The position numbers were made by a program, and so were the translations under genes. The notes under the pieces were generated by a model. It had not been told where the DNA came from, searched no databases, and worked only from the letters and a program-made list of their open reading frames with translations. A DNA stretch of 9,215 bases from Thermodesulfatator sp. (lineage in GTDB: Bacteria; Desulfobacterota; Dissulfuribacteria; Dissulfuribacterales; QOAL01): NCBI GenBank assembly GCA_003978135.1, contig QOAL01000090.1, positions 1 through 9,215 on the forward strand, in the 5' to 3' direction. Position 1 is the first letter of the stretch, and every line of letters begins with the position of its first letter. This document shows, one piece after another, positions 1 through 6,246 of this stretch.

Positions 1-899
1 GAGGCTACCTCTGCCACAACCCTTTGCATTAGAGCCGGGGCGTTCACGAATCCCAGTATTCTGTTTGCGAGGTTTAGGGCACCGAGGAGAGGGCCCCTGT
101 CAGTTATTTCAGGATGGACTGCAACGTATCCGATCCGTTCTCCAGGAATGGATAAATCCTTGGAAAAAGACGTGGTTACAATAGTATTTGCATAATGTTT
201 CATGAGGGGCGGGACGGTATTGCCTGAAAACACCAGCTTTCTGTAGGGTTCATCCGAAATAAGAAATATGGTCCGGCCCAGTTTCTGCCCTGCTTCCTGG
301 AGTACCTGTACGAGTTCTTTTATGGAATCGTCCTGATAGATGACCCCCGACGGGTTGTTGGGCGAGTTGATGAGCACCGCCTTGGTCCTTTCGTCTATCG
401 CGTCCTTTATGGCGTCTATATCCAGGGAAAAATCATGGTTGCACCTGACGGGCACCAGTTTGCCTCCGTGGTTATCCGTGTAAAAATGGTACTCTACGAA
501 AAAAGGCCTTGGAACAATAACTTCTTCTCCTGGATTCAAGATTGCCTTGAAGATAATGTTCAGGCCTCCGGCAGCCCCGCAGGTCATTACAATATCATCG
601 GCATCCGGTTTAACCCCGTGGTCCCTTGCGACCTGTTCGGCTATACTTTCCCGTACCCAGGGAAGTCCGGCATTGGGCATGTATGAGTGAACGCCGGGTG
701 TACGATCCGAGGCAATTCTTTCCAGGGCCGTCTGAAATGCCTCAGGCGGGGGCAGATCGGGATTGCCCAGACTGAAATCACACACCTTTTCAGCACCGTG
801 CTCTTTCTTGAGCCTGGCGCCTTCCTCAAACATCTTCCTTATCCAGGAAGAACTCTCCATGAAGTTTGCCATCTTGTCAGCAATAGAAATACCTGCCAT
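1..899 (-). CDS. PLP-dependent class I/II aminotransferase (C-terminus missing at window edge)
   Basis: Cytosolic fold-type I aminotransferase of the aspartate aminotransferase superfamily, which moves an amino group between an amino acid and a 2-oxoacid through pyridoxal phosphate. The 299 visible residues carry the diagnostic motifs in order: NSPNNPSG (178-185, N182 contacts PLP), SDEPY (215-219, D216 pairs with the PLP ring nitrogen), SFSKDLS (244-250, K247 as Schiff-base lysine) and GERIG (253-257, R255 as phosphate anchor). The C-terminal small domain lies beyond position 1. The start is the first Met (complement of 897-899), preceded by AGGGTG about 6 nt upstream and giving the N-terminus [10 protein letters not shown]. 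Later Mets at residues 10 and 14 are possible but have no better ribosome site. The gene is divergent from rpe across 53 bp. The superfamily is clear; the substrate cannot be told from this fragment, so no gene symbol is given. Confidence 0.93.
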   Translation of the reverse strand, partial: MAGISIADKMANFMESSSWIRKMFEEGARLKKEHGAEKVCDFSLGNPDLPPPEAFQTALERIASDRTPGVHSYMPNAGLPWVRESIAEQVARDHGVKPDADDIVMTCGAAGGLNIIFKAILNPGEEVIVPRPFFVEYHFYTDNHGGKLVPVRCNHDFSLDIDAIKDAIDERTKAVLINSPNNPSGVIYQDDSIKELVQVLQEAGQKLGRTIFLISDEPYRKLVFSGNTVPPLMKHYANTIVTTSFSKDLSIPGERIGYVAVHPEITDRGPLLGALNLANRILGFVNAPALMQRVVAEVA

Positions 900-952
900 A
901 TGATTCACCCTGTTCCTTTTTAAAAGTTTTTAGACTATATAACTGGACTGTT
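900..952. promoter_or_regulatory. Divergent spacer with a shared self-complementary TATATA box
   Basis: This 53-bp AT-rich gap lies between two divergently transcribed genes, so at least one promoter should lie in or near it. The self-complementary hexamer TATATA (936-941) could be a -10 box for either strand. On the minus strand TTGTAC (964-959) sits 17 nt from it, and on the plus strand TTCCTT (913-918) also sits 17 nt away. Both -35 matches are weak, so this is a candidate only. No clear Shine-Dalgarno precedes rpe. Confidence 0.25.
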
Positions 953-1612
953 ATGAAAGTACAAATCGCACCTTCAATTTTGTCTGCAGATTTTTCTATC
1001 CTGGGCAGGGAAATCGCACAGGTGGAGACCGCCGGGGCTGATCTCATTCATGTTGACGTCATGGATGGACGTTTTGTTCCCAACATAACCATCGGGCCAT
1101 TGGTGGTCAGGGCCATCCGCCCGGTGACCAGCCTGCCCCTGGACGTACACCTAATGATCCTGGAGCCTGAAAGGTACGTAGAGGAGTTTATAAGGGCCGG
1201 GGCAGACATTGTCACCGTGCATGTTGAAGCCTGTACCCACCTGCACCGAACCATTCAGCAGATAAAATCCCTGGGTGCAAAGGCCGGGGCAGTGCTTAAT
1301 CCTGCCACCCATCCATCTGCAGTAGAATATGTACTCGAAGACCTGGATATGGTCCTGGTCATGAGCGTGAATCCTGGATTCGGTGGTCAGAAATTTATCC
1401 CTTCTTCCCTTGATAAGATAAAGAGTATCAGGCAAATGTGCAGGCAAAGAAACTCAAAGGCGGTTATCCAGGTGGATGGCGGAGTAAACGTCAATACCGT
1501 CCGGTCAGTTGTTGAGGCTGGGGCTGAGATTTGTGTGGCAGGTTCTGCTGTATTCGGGCATGAAAATTACAAAGAGGCCATAAGCCAGCTTAAGGAGCGT
1601 GCTGGAGGCTGA
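953..1612 (+). CDS. rpe: Ribulose-phosphate 3-epimerase
   Basis: Interconverts D-ribulose 5-phosphate and D-xylulose 5-phosphate in the pentose phosphate pathway (and the Calvin cycle where present), in the cytosol. The 219 residues form a full-length TIM barrel. The N-terminal APSILSADF (6-14) leads into [12 protein letters not shown] (33-44), LDVHLM (63-68), [14 protein letters not shown] (136-149), VDGGV (174-178) and AGSAVF (196-201). The metal ligands expected for the family are all present: H33, D35, H66 and D175, with D35 and D175 as the acid/base pair. ATG at 953 places the conserved Ser8 where the family has it. The Shine-Dalgarno is weak. The neighbouring aminotransferase is divergent, and the gene is followed by a strong terminator, so it is probably monocistronic. 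The last few codons overlap an intergenic repeat. Length and motifs leave little doubt. Confidence 0.97.
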   Translation: MKVQIAPSILSADFSILGREIAQVETAGADLIHVDVMDGRFVPNITIGPLVVRAIRPVTSLPLDVHLMILEPERYVEEFIRAGADIVTVHVEACTHLHRTIQQIKSLGAKAGAVLNPATHPSAVEYVLEDLDMVLVMSVNPGFGGQKFIPSSLDKIKSIRQMCRQRNSKAVIQVDGGVNVNTVRSVVEAGAEICVAGSAVFGHENYKEAISQLKERAGG

Positions 1613-1671
1613 CCGATGTAATCCCTGTACTTCAAACGCCTGCCAACACAGCAGATGCAGTGGCCTGTAAT
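1604..1671 (+). repeat. Intergenic repeat, copy 1 (orientation as copy 2 at 5781-5839)
   Basis: Positions 1624-1671 align without gaps to 5792-5839 with 36 of 48 identities by hand count. The best-kept blocks are CCTGTAC, TCAAA, CAAC, AGATG and GCCTG. A further shared heptamer, GGAGGCT (1604-1610), precedes the core in both copies but with 13 intervening nt here against 4 in copy 2. The element overlaps the last codons and stop of rpe. A short stem GCCA/TGGC (1642-1645 with 1661-1664) can form. Function is unknown; it resembles dispersed intergenic elements I recall from deltaproteobacterial genomes, which I could not verify. Confidence 0.6.
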
Positions 1672-1678
1672 CGTTCAC

Positions 1679-1721
1679 AAAAAAAGGGGCCATATCTTTA
1701 GATATGCCCCCTGTCTTTTTT
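1679..1721. terminator. Bidirectional rho-independent terminator
   Basis: The stem pairs GGGG (1686-1689) plus CATATC (1691-1696) with GATATG (1701-1706) plus CCCC (1707-1710), leaving one bulged C and a TTTA loop. It is flanked by seven A (1679-1685) on the left and six T (1716-1721) on the right. Either strand therefore gives a hairpin followed by a U-tract. It lies between the 3' ends of rpe and the convergent small secreted-protein gene and suits both. On the plus strand CTGTC separates the stem from the T-run, so the minus-strand direction may be the stronger. Confidence 0.88.
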
Positions 1722-1745
1722 GATAAATGTTGTTGCTAAGTAAAA

Positions 1746-1952
1746 TTAGCAGCCTTCCACCTTCTGGGCAGCCTTGACCTTGATCTTTACAGAGTCGCCA
1801 GCCTTGGCCTTGCATTCGCCTTTCAGCTTAATGACCATTTCGCCAGCTTCGTTCTTGACTACCTCTCCCTTGCATTTGCTAGCCATGCTTACTCCGGAAA
1901 GACCAACTGTGAAAAATGCTGCCAGTGCCAGTGCTGTAAGTTTTTTGCGCAT
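1746..1952 (-). CDS. Small secreted Lys/Cys-rich protein, function unknown
   Basis: A 68-residue protein that I do not recognise. Residues 1-24 form a textbook Sec signal peptide: basic MRKK, a hydrophobic core from about residue 5 to 20, then VSMA before a predicted cleavage ahead of SKCKGE. The mature part is only about 44 residues. It has three cysteines (C27, C47 and C68, the last being the C-terminal residue) and about 11 lysines against 6 acidic residues. The pattern CKGEVV, MVIKLKGEC, GDSVKIKVK suggests three or four short beta strands. Expression signals are unusually good: AGGAGG lies 5 nt upstream of the ATG, a near-consensus promoter lies at 2011-2038, and the 3' end meets a bidirectional terminator. 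It is therefore probably a single-gene, well-expressed transcript. An odd number of cysteines permits one disulfide plus a free thiol, a dimer, or metal binding; none of these can be chosen from the sequence. Confidence 0.85.
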   Translation of the reverse strand: MRKKLTALALAAFFTVGLSGVSMASKCKGEVVKNEAGEMVIKLKGECKAKAGDSVKIKVKAAQKVEGC

Positions 1953-2010
1953 AACTTCCTCCTTTTTTTGTTAGTAAAACCTCTGGATGACTTTTGAGCT
2001 GTTTCGAATT

Positions 2011-2038
2011 AGTATACGGTCGATTGGATTTGTGTCAA
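2011..2038 (-). promoter_or_regulatory. Near-consensus sigma-70 promoter for the small secreted protein
   Basis: Read on the minus strand, TTGACA (2038-2033) is a perfect -35 box and TATACT (2016-2011) matches the -10 at five of six positions, with a 16-nt spacer. Transcription would start near 2004, giving a leader of about 50 nt that ends in the strong Shine-Dalgarno before the ATG at 1952. A small inverted repeat, GTTTT/AAAAC (2041-2045 with 2050-2054), sits just upstream of the -35 and could be an operator or UP-like AT-rich sequence. That last point is speculative. Confidence 0.75.
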
Positions 2039-2127
2039 GAGTTTTAGTGAAAACCTTCAAAAAGTGAGTGTCAGTCAGGGATTTTCACGGTACAAATCAT
2101 AAAGGGATTTTTTCGCGATACGAGAAA

Positions 2128-2139
2128 CTGAATTTTCAG
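2128..2139. repeat. Short inverted repeat before the histidine kinase start
   Basis: CTGAA-TT-TTCAG is a perfect 12-nt palindrome ending 5 nt before the proposed ATG at 2145. It could be an operator half-site pair or a small hairpin that reduces access to the weak AGG ribosome site at 2138-2140. A palindrome of this length can arise by chance. The rest of 2039-2144 shows no convincing plus-strand promoter. Confidence 0.3.
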
Positions 2140-2144
2140 GTTTT

Positions 2145-3590
2145 ATGGAAAAAAGAACAGATATCTCAATGAATTCCTCGTTGTCGTACAGGCATGACAA
2201 CGACTCACCTGATGGTCATGCTGGGCCTATCAAGCTGCTCCTGGACCTGGTTATCAGACTCAACGAGGTGTTTGTAAAGGCCAGGGAGCTGAATGAGATA
2301 TTGAATGCAGTTCTTGCCGGAACCACCAGTGGGGATGGCCTGGGGTTTAACAGGGCCTTTTTGTTCTTGGTAGACCGGGAAAAACAGGTGCTGCAGGGTC
2401 GTTTTGGCCTGGGCCCTCACAGTGCTGAGGATGCAGGACGTATATGGAGCGAAATCGACAGGTGCCAGGTCGGCTTGTTCCAGATCCTGGATGGAATACG
2501 TGATCAGCTCCTGGACGAAAGCCATCCCATGAATGTTCTTGCGAGATCCATAACTATCTCTTTGGATGACGAGGAAAACATACTCGTGCGCTCGCTTGCC
2601 AGGAATCAGGCATATATCGTTACTCCAGAAGCCAGGGAGGGCACCATTGAATCCAGGGAAATGTGTGAGCAGTTCGGCACAAATGAATTTGCAGTAGCCC
2701 CCTTGTACAGCCACGGGGAAGAGTACGGGGTGGTGGTGGCCGACTATCTATATACAGGCAAACCCATTACCTATGATCACCTTTACTGTCTTCATCTGTT
2801 TTCAGGCCTTGCCTCTATTGCACTATGCCAAAGCAAAATGTGCAGGACCCTGGAAGATAGAATGGAAGAATTGAAGAGTGTCAACCGTGCAGTCGAAGAA
2901 CAGAAAAATCTGCTCATAGAGACAGAAAAATTCTCTGCAATAGGCAAGATGCTGGATCGGCTGCTCCATGAAATGAGAAATCCCCTTTCTGCCATTGGAG
3001 GCATTTCCAGGCTGCTGCGCCGAAGGGAAGACGATGAAAACAAGCTCGCCTACCTGGATGCCATTATCAAGGAAGCAGACAAGATTGAAGAAACACTGCT
3101 GCATTTGGCAGAACTTCAGGACAGCGGACCCATGTCATGGGAATTGGTGGACCTCACCTCTCTGGTAGATCTCATGGCACTTATGGTAAAATCAGATCTG
3201 GAAGAACTGGGAGTGGCACTTCATCAGAACTATACTCCAGATGAGATTTTGGTGCGGGCGGATCGGGAAAGATTGAAGCAGGCCGTTTTGTATATCATAA
3301 AAAATTCCCTTGAGGCCATGCCCGACGGGGGCATATTGGTTATTGCCATTTCACGAAAGGGGTCTGATGTTGAGCTTCGCATATCTGACAGTGGTCTTGG
3401 AATAGCCAGAGGACATTTCAAAAAGGTAGATAATCCCTTTTTCACTACCAAGCTTAACTCCCTGGGTTTAGGCCTTTCCAAGGCAAAACAGATTGTGGAG
3501 GCCCACAATGGGGTCTTGGCCCTGAGCACCAACCGTATTGGCGGAACTACGTGCAGTATAACGCTTCCAAGGGTAATAAATTCTCAATAG
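2145..3590 (+). CDS. Cytoplasmic GAF-domain sensor histidine kinase
   Basis: A 481-residue kinase that should autophosphorylate on histidine in response to a signal sensed by its GAF domain. No membrane segment or signal peptide is visible, so it is probably soluble. Residues about 30-230 form the GAF-type sensor (GFNRAFLFLVD at 67-77, then FGLGPHSAEDAGRIW). A charged helical linker follows (about 235-265). The HisKA region has the H-box LLHEMRNPL (273-281), with H275 as phospho-acceptor. The ATPase domain has the N-box IIKNSLEAMPDGG (384-396, N387), the G1 box DSGLGI (415-420), the F-box PFFTTK (431-436) and the G2 box GLGLSKAKQIV (441-451). All catalytic motifs look intact. The ATG at 2145 has only AGG 4 nt upstream; Met9 (2169) is an alternative start. 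No response regulator is next to it, so its partner is elsewhere. A small stem (3602-3621) lies before tatD, with no T-tract. Ligand unknown. Confidence 0.92.
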   Translation: MEKRTDISMNSSLSYRHDNDSPDGHAGPIKLLLDLVIRLNEVFVKARELNEILNAVLAGTTSGDGLGFNRAFLFLVDREKQVLQGRFGLGPHSAEDAGRIWSEIDRCQVGLFQILDGIRDQLLDESHPMNVLARSITISLDDEENILVRSLARNQAYIVTPEAREGTIESREMCEQFGTNEFAVAPLYSHGEEYGVVVADYLYTGKPITYDHLYCLHLFSGLASIALCQSKMCRTLEDRMEELKSVNRAVEEQKNLLIETEKFSAIGKMLDRLLHEMRNPLSAIGGISRLLRRREDDENKLAYLDAIIKEADKIEETLLHLAELQDSGPMSWELVDLTSLVDLMALMVKSDLEELGVALHQNYTPDEILVRADRERLKQAVLYIIKNSLEAMPDGGILVIAISRKGSDVELRISDSGLGIARGHFKKVDNPFFTTKLNSLGLGLSKAKQIVEAHNGVLALSTNRIGGTTCSITLPRVINSQ

Positions 3591-3646
3591 ACCAGTTCGG
3601 GTCCATGCCCTTGCGGGCGGACAGGAAAAAACAGGATGATTAGAGC

Positions 3647-4426
3647 ATGAACGAAGTCTTTATCGTGGACACCCATGCCCATTTGGATATGATAAATGAT
3701 GGGACAGAGACCGGATTGATACTTGAAACTGCCCGGGAGAGCGGCGTTGGAGCAGTAATTTCAGTGGGAATAGATCTGGAGAGCTCAAAAAAGGCCACAG
3801 ATTTTTCAAAAAGGTACCAGGGTGTTTATGCTGCAGTGGGAATTCATCCAAACGATGCCTCGGATTTCACCGAATCAAATATCAAGAGTCTTTTGTCCCT
3901 GGCAGCCAAAGAACGGACTGTGGCCTGGGGCGAGATCGGTCTTGATTATTACAGGAAACACACTTCGGTTTCCCGGCAAAGGGCAGTTTTTGAGGCCCAG
4001 CTTGAAGTTGCTGCGTCCCTGGCCATGCCGGTAATCATCCACGACAGAGATGCACATGATGACTGCCTGGCTATATTGAGGTCTTTTCTCAAGACATCTG
4101 AACTTGGGGGCGTTTTTCACTGTTTTTCAGGCGACATCTCAATAGCCAGAAGGGTGCTTGATCTTGGCTTTTTTTTGTCGTTTACAGGCGTTATTACCTT
4201 TCCAAGGGCGAAAGAAGCAGTTGAAGTCGTTGCGTTTGCTCCAGCGGATCGGATAATGGTGGAAACCGACAGTCCATTTTTATCCCCTGTGCCGTTCCGG
4301 GGAAAAACAAATGAACCTGCCAGGGCAAGGGTTGTTGCGGAAAAGATGGCAGAAATAAGGGGTACTTCCCTGGAGGAAATGGCCAAATGTACAACAAGAA
4401 ATGCAAAGGACCTTTTCGGACTTTAG
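3647..4426 (+). CDS. tatD: TatD family metal-dependent hydrolase (DNase)
   Basis: A TIM-barrel metallohydrolase of the TatD/YcfH family, whose characterised members are Mg-dependent 3'-5' exonucleases or D-aminoacyl-tRNA-type hydrolases acting in the cytosol. At 259 residues it is full length. The metal-binding set is complete: DTHAHLD (8-14, H10 and H12), GEIGLDYY (95-102, E96), IIHDRDA (130-136, H132), FHCFSG (157-162, H158) and ETDSPFL (206-212, D208). GIHP (65-68) is also typical. The ATG at 3647 is favoured because it puts the first metal motif at residue 8; the nearest AGGA (about 12 nt away) is a loose ribosome site. The gene follows the histidine kinase by 56 nt with no terminator between them, and its end overlaps maf by 40 nt. 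The family is certain. Which TatD paralogue or substrate is meant is not. Confidence 0.94.
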   Translation: MNEVFIVDTHAHLDMINDGTETGLILETARESGVGAVISVGIDLESSKKATDFSKRYQGVYAAVGIHPNDASDFTESNIKSLLSLAAKERTVAWGEIGLDYYRKHTSVSRQRAVFEAQLEVAASLAMPVIIHDRDAHDDCLAILRSFLKTSELGGVFHCFSGDISIARRVLDLGFFLSFTGVITFPRAKEAVEVVAFAPADRIMVETDSPFLSPVPFRGKTNEPARARVVAEKMAEIRGTSLEEMAKCTTRNAKDLFGL

Positions 4427-5013
4427 TCCCTCTGGTACTTGCCTCTGGTTCCCCCAGGAGAAAAGAGCTCATGGAGCGCATCGGGTTGGATTTTCACATA
4501 AAGGTTTCTTCTTCCAGGGAACTGGATACAGAATCAGGCCTTGAGCCCCATGAGTTGGTTAGGGAGAATGCTATTCTCAAGGCAAGGGATATAGCATCGG
4601 TCATGCCCGGACATCTGGTTATAGGTGCTGACACCTGTGTTGCACTTTCAAACCGGGTATTTGGAAAGCCCAGGGACACGGAAGATGCTGTATCAATGCT
4701 GGAAGCCCTGGCAGGCAGATGGCATGAAGTGTTTACAGGGTTATGCATCATTCTGCCAGACCACAAGAAGCAGATAACAGATGTGGTTAAGAGCAGGGTT
4801 TATGTCATGGATTTTGGGCCCGAGGTAATGCGAAGCTATTGTGAATCTGGAGAGCCCATGGACAAGGCCGGCTCGTATGCGGTACAGGGGGCCGGAAGCT
4901 TCATGATAAAAGAGATTCACGGGTCATGGACCAACGTGGTGGGACTTCCCATGACTCGTATTGTGGAAATACTTCTGGAAGCCGGGGCGATAGAGCCATG
5001 TGTGAAAAATTAG
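4387..5013 (+). CDS. maf: Maf family nucleoside triphosphate pyrophosphatase
   Basis: Hydrolyses non-canonical or excess nucleoside triphosphates to the monophosphate plus pyrophosphate. The 208 residues include ASGSPRR (19-25), the ADT motif with D82 (81-83), FGKPRD (92-97), RWHEVFTG (111-118), GEPMDKAGSYAVQG (155-168) and GSWTNVVGLP (179-188). The GEPxDKAGxY and NVVGLP pattern is closer to the YhdE type (dTTP/UTP pyrophosphatase) than to the YceF type; this subgroup call is from memory of the family. The start lies inside tatD: ATG at 4387 has GGAGG (4372-4376) 10 nt upstream, and the next in-frame Met (residue 29) would cut off the ASGSPRR motif. The 40-nt overlap therefore appears real and implies coupled translation. 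It overlaps yggS by 16 nt. The first 13 residues (MYNKKCKGPFRTL) are a non-conserved extension. Confidence 0.94.
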   Translation: MYNKKCKGPFRTLVPLVLASGSPRRKELMERIGLDFHIKVSSSRELDTESGLEPHELVRENAILKARDIASVMPGHLVIGADTCVALSNRVFGKPRDTEDAVSMLEALAGRWHEVFTGLCIILPDHKKQITDVVKSRVYVMDFGPEVMRSYCESGEPMDKAGSYAVQGAGSFMIKEIHGSWTNVVGLPMTRIVEILLEAGAIEPCVKN

Positions 5014-5690
5014 AGGAGATCAGGGCCAGGATACGTACATCAGCCCAAAGGGTGGGCAGAGATCCCGCCCATGTGAAAATACTTGCCGTCAGCAAGAAGA
5101 AACCTGCTGAAATGGTCAAGGATCTGTTTAATTGCGGTCAAAGGGCCTTTGGAGAAAATTATGTACAGGAGGCAGTGGCCAAGATCCAGGATCTTTCCCA
5201 ACTCAGAAAGGAGATAAGCTGGCACTTCATTGGACATCTTCAGAGGAACAAGGCCAAGATAGCTGCAGAGTATTTTGACTGCATCGAGACCGTGGATACT
5301 ATCCGTCTTGCACGAACCCTTGACAGGCATGCCAGAGATCTGGGGAAAAAGCTCGACTGCCTGATACAGGTAAACATAGGCAGGGATCCGGCAAAATCTG
5401 GAATCGCACCTGAAGAACTGGCAGATCTCCTGGAACAGGTTAAGGAACTTCCCAGTCTGCGACTCAAGGGACTCATGACCATCCATCCCTGGTCATCTTC
5501 CCGACAGGAGGCCAAGAAGTGGTTTGCCAGGCTCAGGCAGTTGCGGGACAAAGTGATTTCTCAAGGAGTGGTGCCGAAACACATGCTGGAAGAACTGTCC
5601 ATGGGAATGTCTGGAGATTTCGAGGAGGCGGTTGAAGAAGGGGCTACCATTGTCAGAATTGGCACCGCACTTTTCGGACCAAGAAAATAG
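4998..5690 (+). CDS. yggS: YggS family pyridoxal phosphate homeostasis protein
   Basis: A PLP-binding protein of the alanine-racemase-like fold-type III barrel that has no racemase partner domain and acts in vitamin B6 and amino-acid homeostasis. With the start at 4998 it is 230 residues, the usual size. Motifs: LAVSKKKP (29-36, K33 as the PLP lysine), FGENYVQE (51-58), WHFIGHLQRNK (75-85), QVN (124-126), GLMTI (158-162), SMGMSGDFEEAV (201-212) and VRIGTALFG (219-227). The reading frame is open back to an ATG at 4926, but that would add 24 residues unlike the family. MCEKLEEIRARI from 4998 matches the expected N-terminal helix, so 4998 is chosen. It overlaps the end of maf by 16 nt, making a tatD-maf-yggS transcript very likely. 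A weak stem (5690-5711) follows, without a strong T-tract. Confidence 0.94.
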   Translation: MCEKLEEIRARIRTSAQRVGRDPAHVKILAVSKKKPAEMVKDLFNCGQRAFGENYVQEAVAKIQDLSQLRKEISWHFIGHLQRNKAKIAAEYFDCIETVDTIRLARTLDRHARDLGKKLDCLIQVNIGRDPAKSGIAPEELADLLEQVKELPSLRLKGLMTIHPWSSSRQEAKKWFARLRQLRDKVISQGVVPKHMLEELSMGMSGDFEEAVEEGATIVRIGTALFGPRK

Positions 5691-5733
5691 GAAAAATTCG
5701 AAACATTTTCCCAATAAGACCGCGCAAGCTTCC

Positions 5734-5767
5734 TGTATCTGCTGCCATAAAGAGCATTGCAGATACA
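5734..5767 (+). repeat. Strong hairpin between yggS and queD
   Basis: TGTATCTGC (5734-5742) and GCAGATACA (5759-5767) are perfect 9-nt inverted repeats. The stem can continue with TGC (5743-5745) and GCA (5754-5756) past a two-nt TT bulge, leaving an 8-nt loop. It is followed by AAGGCCGAAGG rather than a T-tract, so it does not look like an intrinsic terminator. It adjoins the second repeat copy and may be part of the same element. It could stabilise the yggS 3' end, or be part of a leader for queD. Confidence 0.6.
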
Positions 5768-5780
5768 AGGCCGAAGGCGC

Positions 5781-5839
5781 GGAGGCTAGGTCCTGTACCT
5801 CAAATGCCCGGCAACCAAGTAGATGAGGTTGCCTGCGAT
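5781..5839 (+). repeat. Intergenic repeat, copy 2 (orientation as copy 1 at 1604-1671)
   Basis: The core at 5792-5839 is 75% identical, ungapped, to 1624-1671, and is led by the shared heptamer GGAGGCT (5781-5787). This copy folds well: GGCAACC (5810-5816) pairs perfectly with GGTTGCC (5827-5833) around a 10-nt loop. The sequence leading in (about 5768-5790, AAGGCCGAAGGCGCGGAGGC) is GC-rich compared with its surroundings. It ends about 20 nt before the queD Shine-Dalgarno. Two copies beside unrelated genes argue for a dispersed repeat rather than a gene-specific riboswitch. Confidence 0.6.
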
Positions 5840-5874
5840 AAAGGACAACAACTGTTTGCAAGGAGATAGCAATT

Positions 5875-6246
5875 ATGTACCAGGTTTTCATAAAGACGCA
5901 TTTTTCCTCTGCCCATTTTCTCCGAAATTATCCAGGGAATTGCGAAAAACTTCATGGACACAACTGGGACGTTGAGGTGGCGGTAGTTGCCCATAGCCTG
6001 GATGAAATCGACGTGGCAATTGACTTCAGGGATCTAAAGAAGATCGTAAATTCAGTAGTTGAACGACTCGATCACAAGAATCTTAACGAGCTTCCTGAAT
6101 TTGCCTCAAGAAATCCGTCATCTGAAAGGCTTGCCCAGTTCATCTATAAAGAAGTAAAAAAAGGGCTCGAAGCATTTCCCCAGGTAAATCCACACAGTGT
6201 CAAGGTCTGCGAAACCCCGTCAAGCGGCGTCATCTACAGTGAATAA
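5875..6246 (+). CDS. queD: 6-carboxy-5,6,7,8-tetrahydropterin synthase (QueD/PTPS family)
   Basis: Converts 7,8-dihydroneopterin triphosphate to 6-carboxytetrahydropterin, the second step toward preQ0, queuosine and archaeosine-type bases. The 123 residues match the short bacterial QueD form. Zinc ligands are H14 (in FSSAHFL), H27 and H29 (in CEKLHGHNW), with C23 as the catalytic cysteine of the CxxxHGH motif that marks QueD over eukaryotic-type PTPS. AIDFRDLKKIV (48-58), LDHKNLN (65-71, D66 and H67) and CETPSS (112-117, E113) complete the active site. AAGGAG (5860-5865) sits 9 nt before the ATG, a good ribosome site. It overlaps queE by 8 nt, and the pair is a recognised pathway unit. No queC, queF or folE is nearby, so the other steps must be encoded elsewhere. 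Confidence 0.95.
   Translation: MYQVFIKTHFSSAHFLRNYPGNCEKLHGHNWDVEVAVVAHSLDEIDVAIDFRDLKKIVNSVVERLDHKNLNELPEFASRNPSSERLAQFIYKEVKKGLEAFPQVNPHSVKVCETPSSGVIYSE

Noticed and set aside
435..923. Plus-strand open frames at 435-686 and 687-923
   Set aside because: They are antisense to a clearly conserved aminotransferase and have no recognisable motifs.
3602..3621. GC-rich hairpin between the histidine kinase and tatD as a terminator
   Set aside because: The stem is short (4 bp plus a bulge and 3 bp) and is followed by A-rich sequence rather than a T-tract, so it does not fit an intrinsic terminator.
4926..4997. N-terminal extension of YggS from an upstream ATG at 4926
   Set aside because: The extra 24 residues (starting MDQRGGTSHD) are unlike the family and are a frame-shifted reading of the conserved maf C-terminal region; 4998 gives the standard length.
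5700..5874. preQ1 riboswitch upstream of queD
   Set aside because: I see no match to the preQ1-I pseudoknot pattern, and a related sequence also sits after rpe, where such a switch has no reason to be.
5493..5891. Long minus-strand open frame across the yggS 3' end and the spacer, sharing a HLLxxxAFEVQ peptide with a minus-strand frame at 1505-1693
   Set aside because: The peptide similarity is fully explained by the shared DNA repeat read on the opposite strand. Both frames are antisense to conserved genes and have no ribosome site.
6197..6238. QueE start at the upstream GTG 6197
   Set aside because: It would add 14 Ser/Ala/Arg-rich residues encoded entirely within the conserved queD 3' end. 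GTG at 6239 gives a normal N-terminus, though this is not proven.
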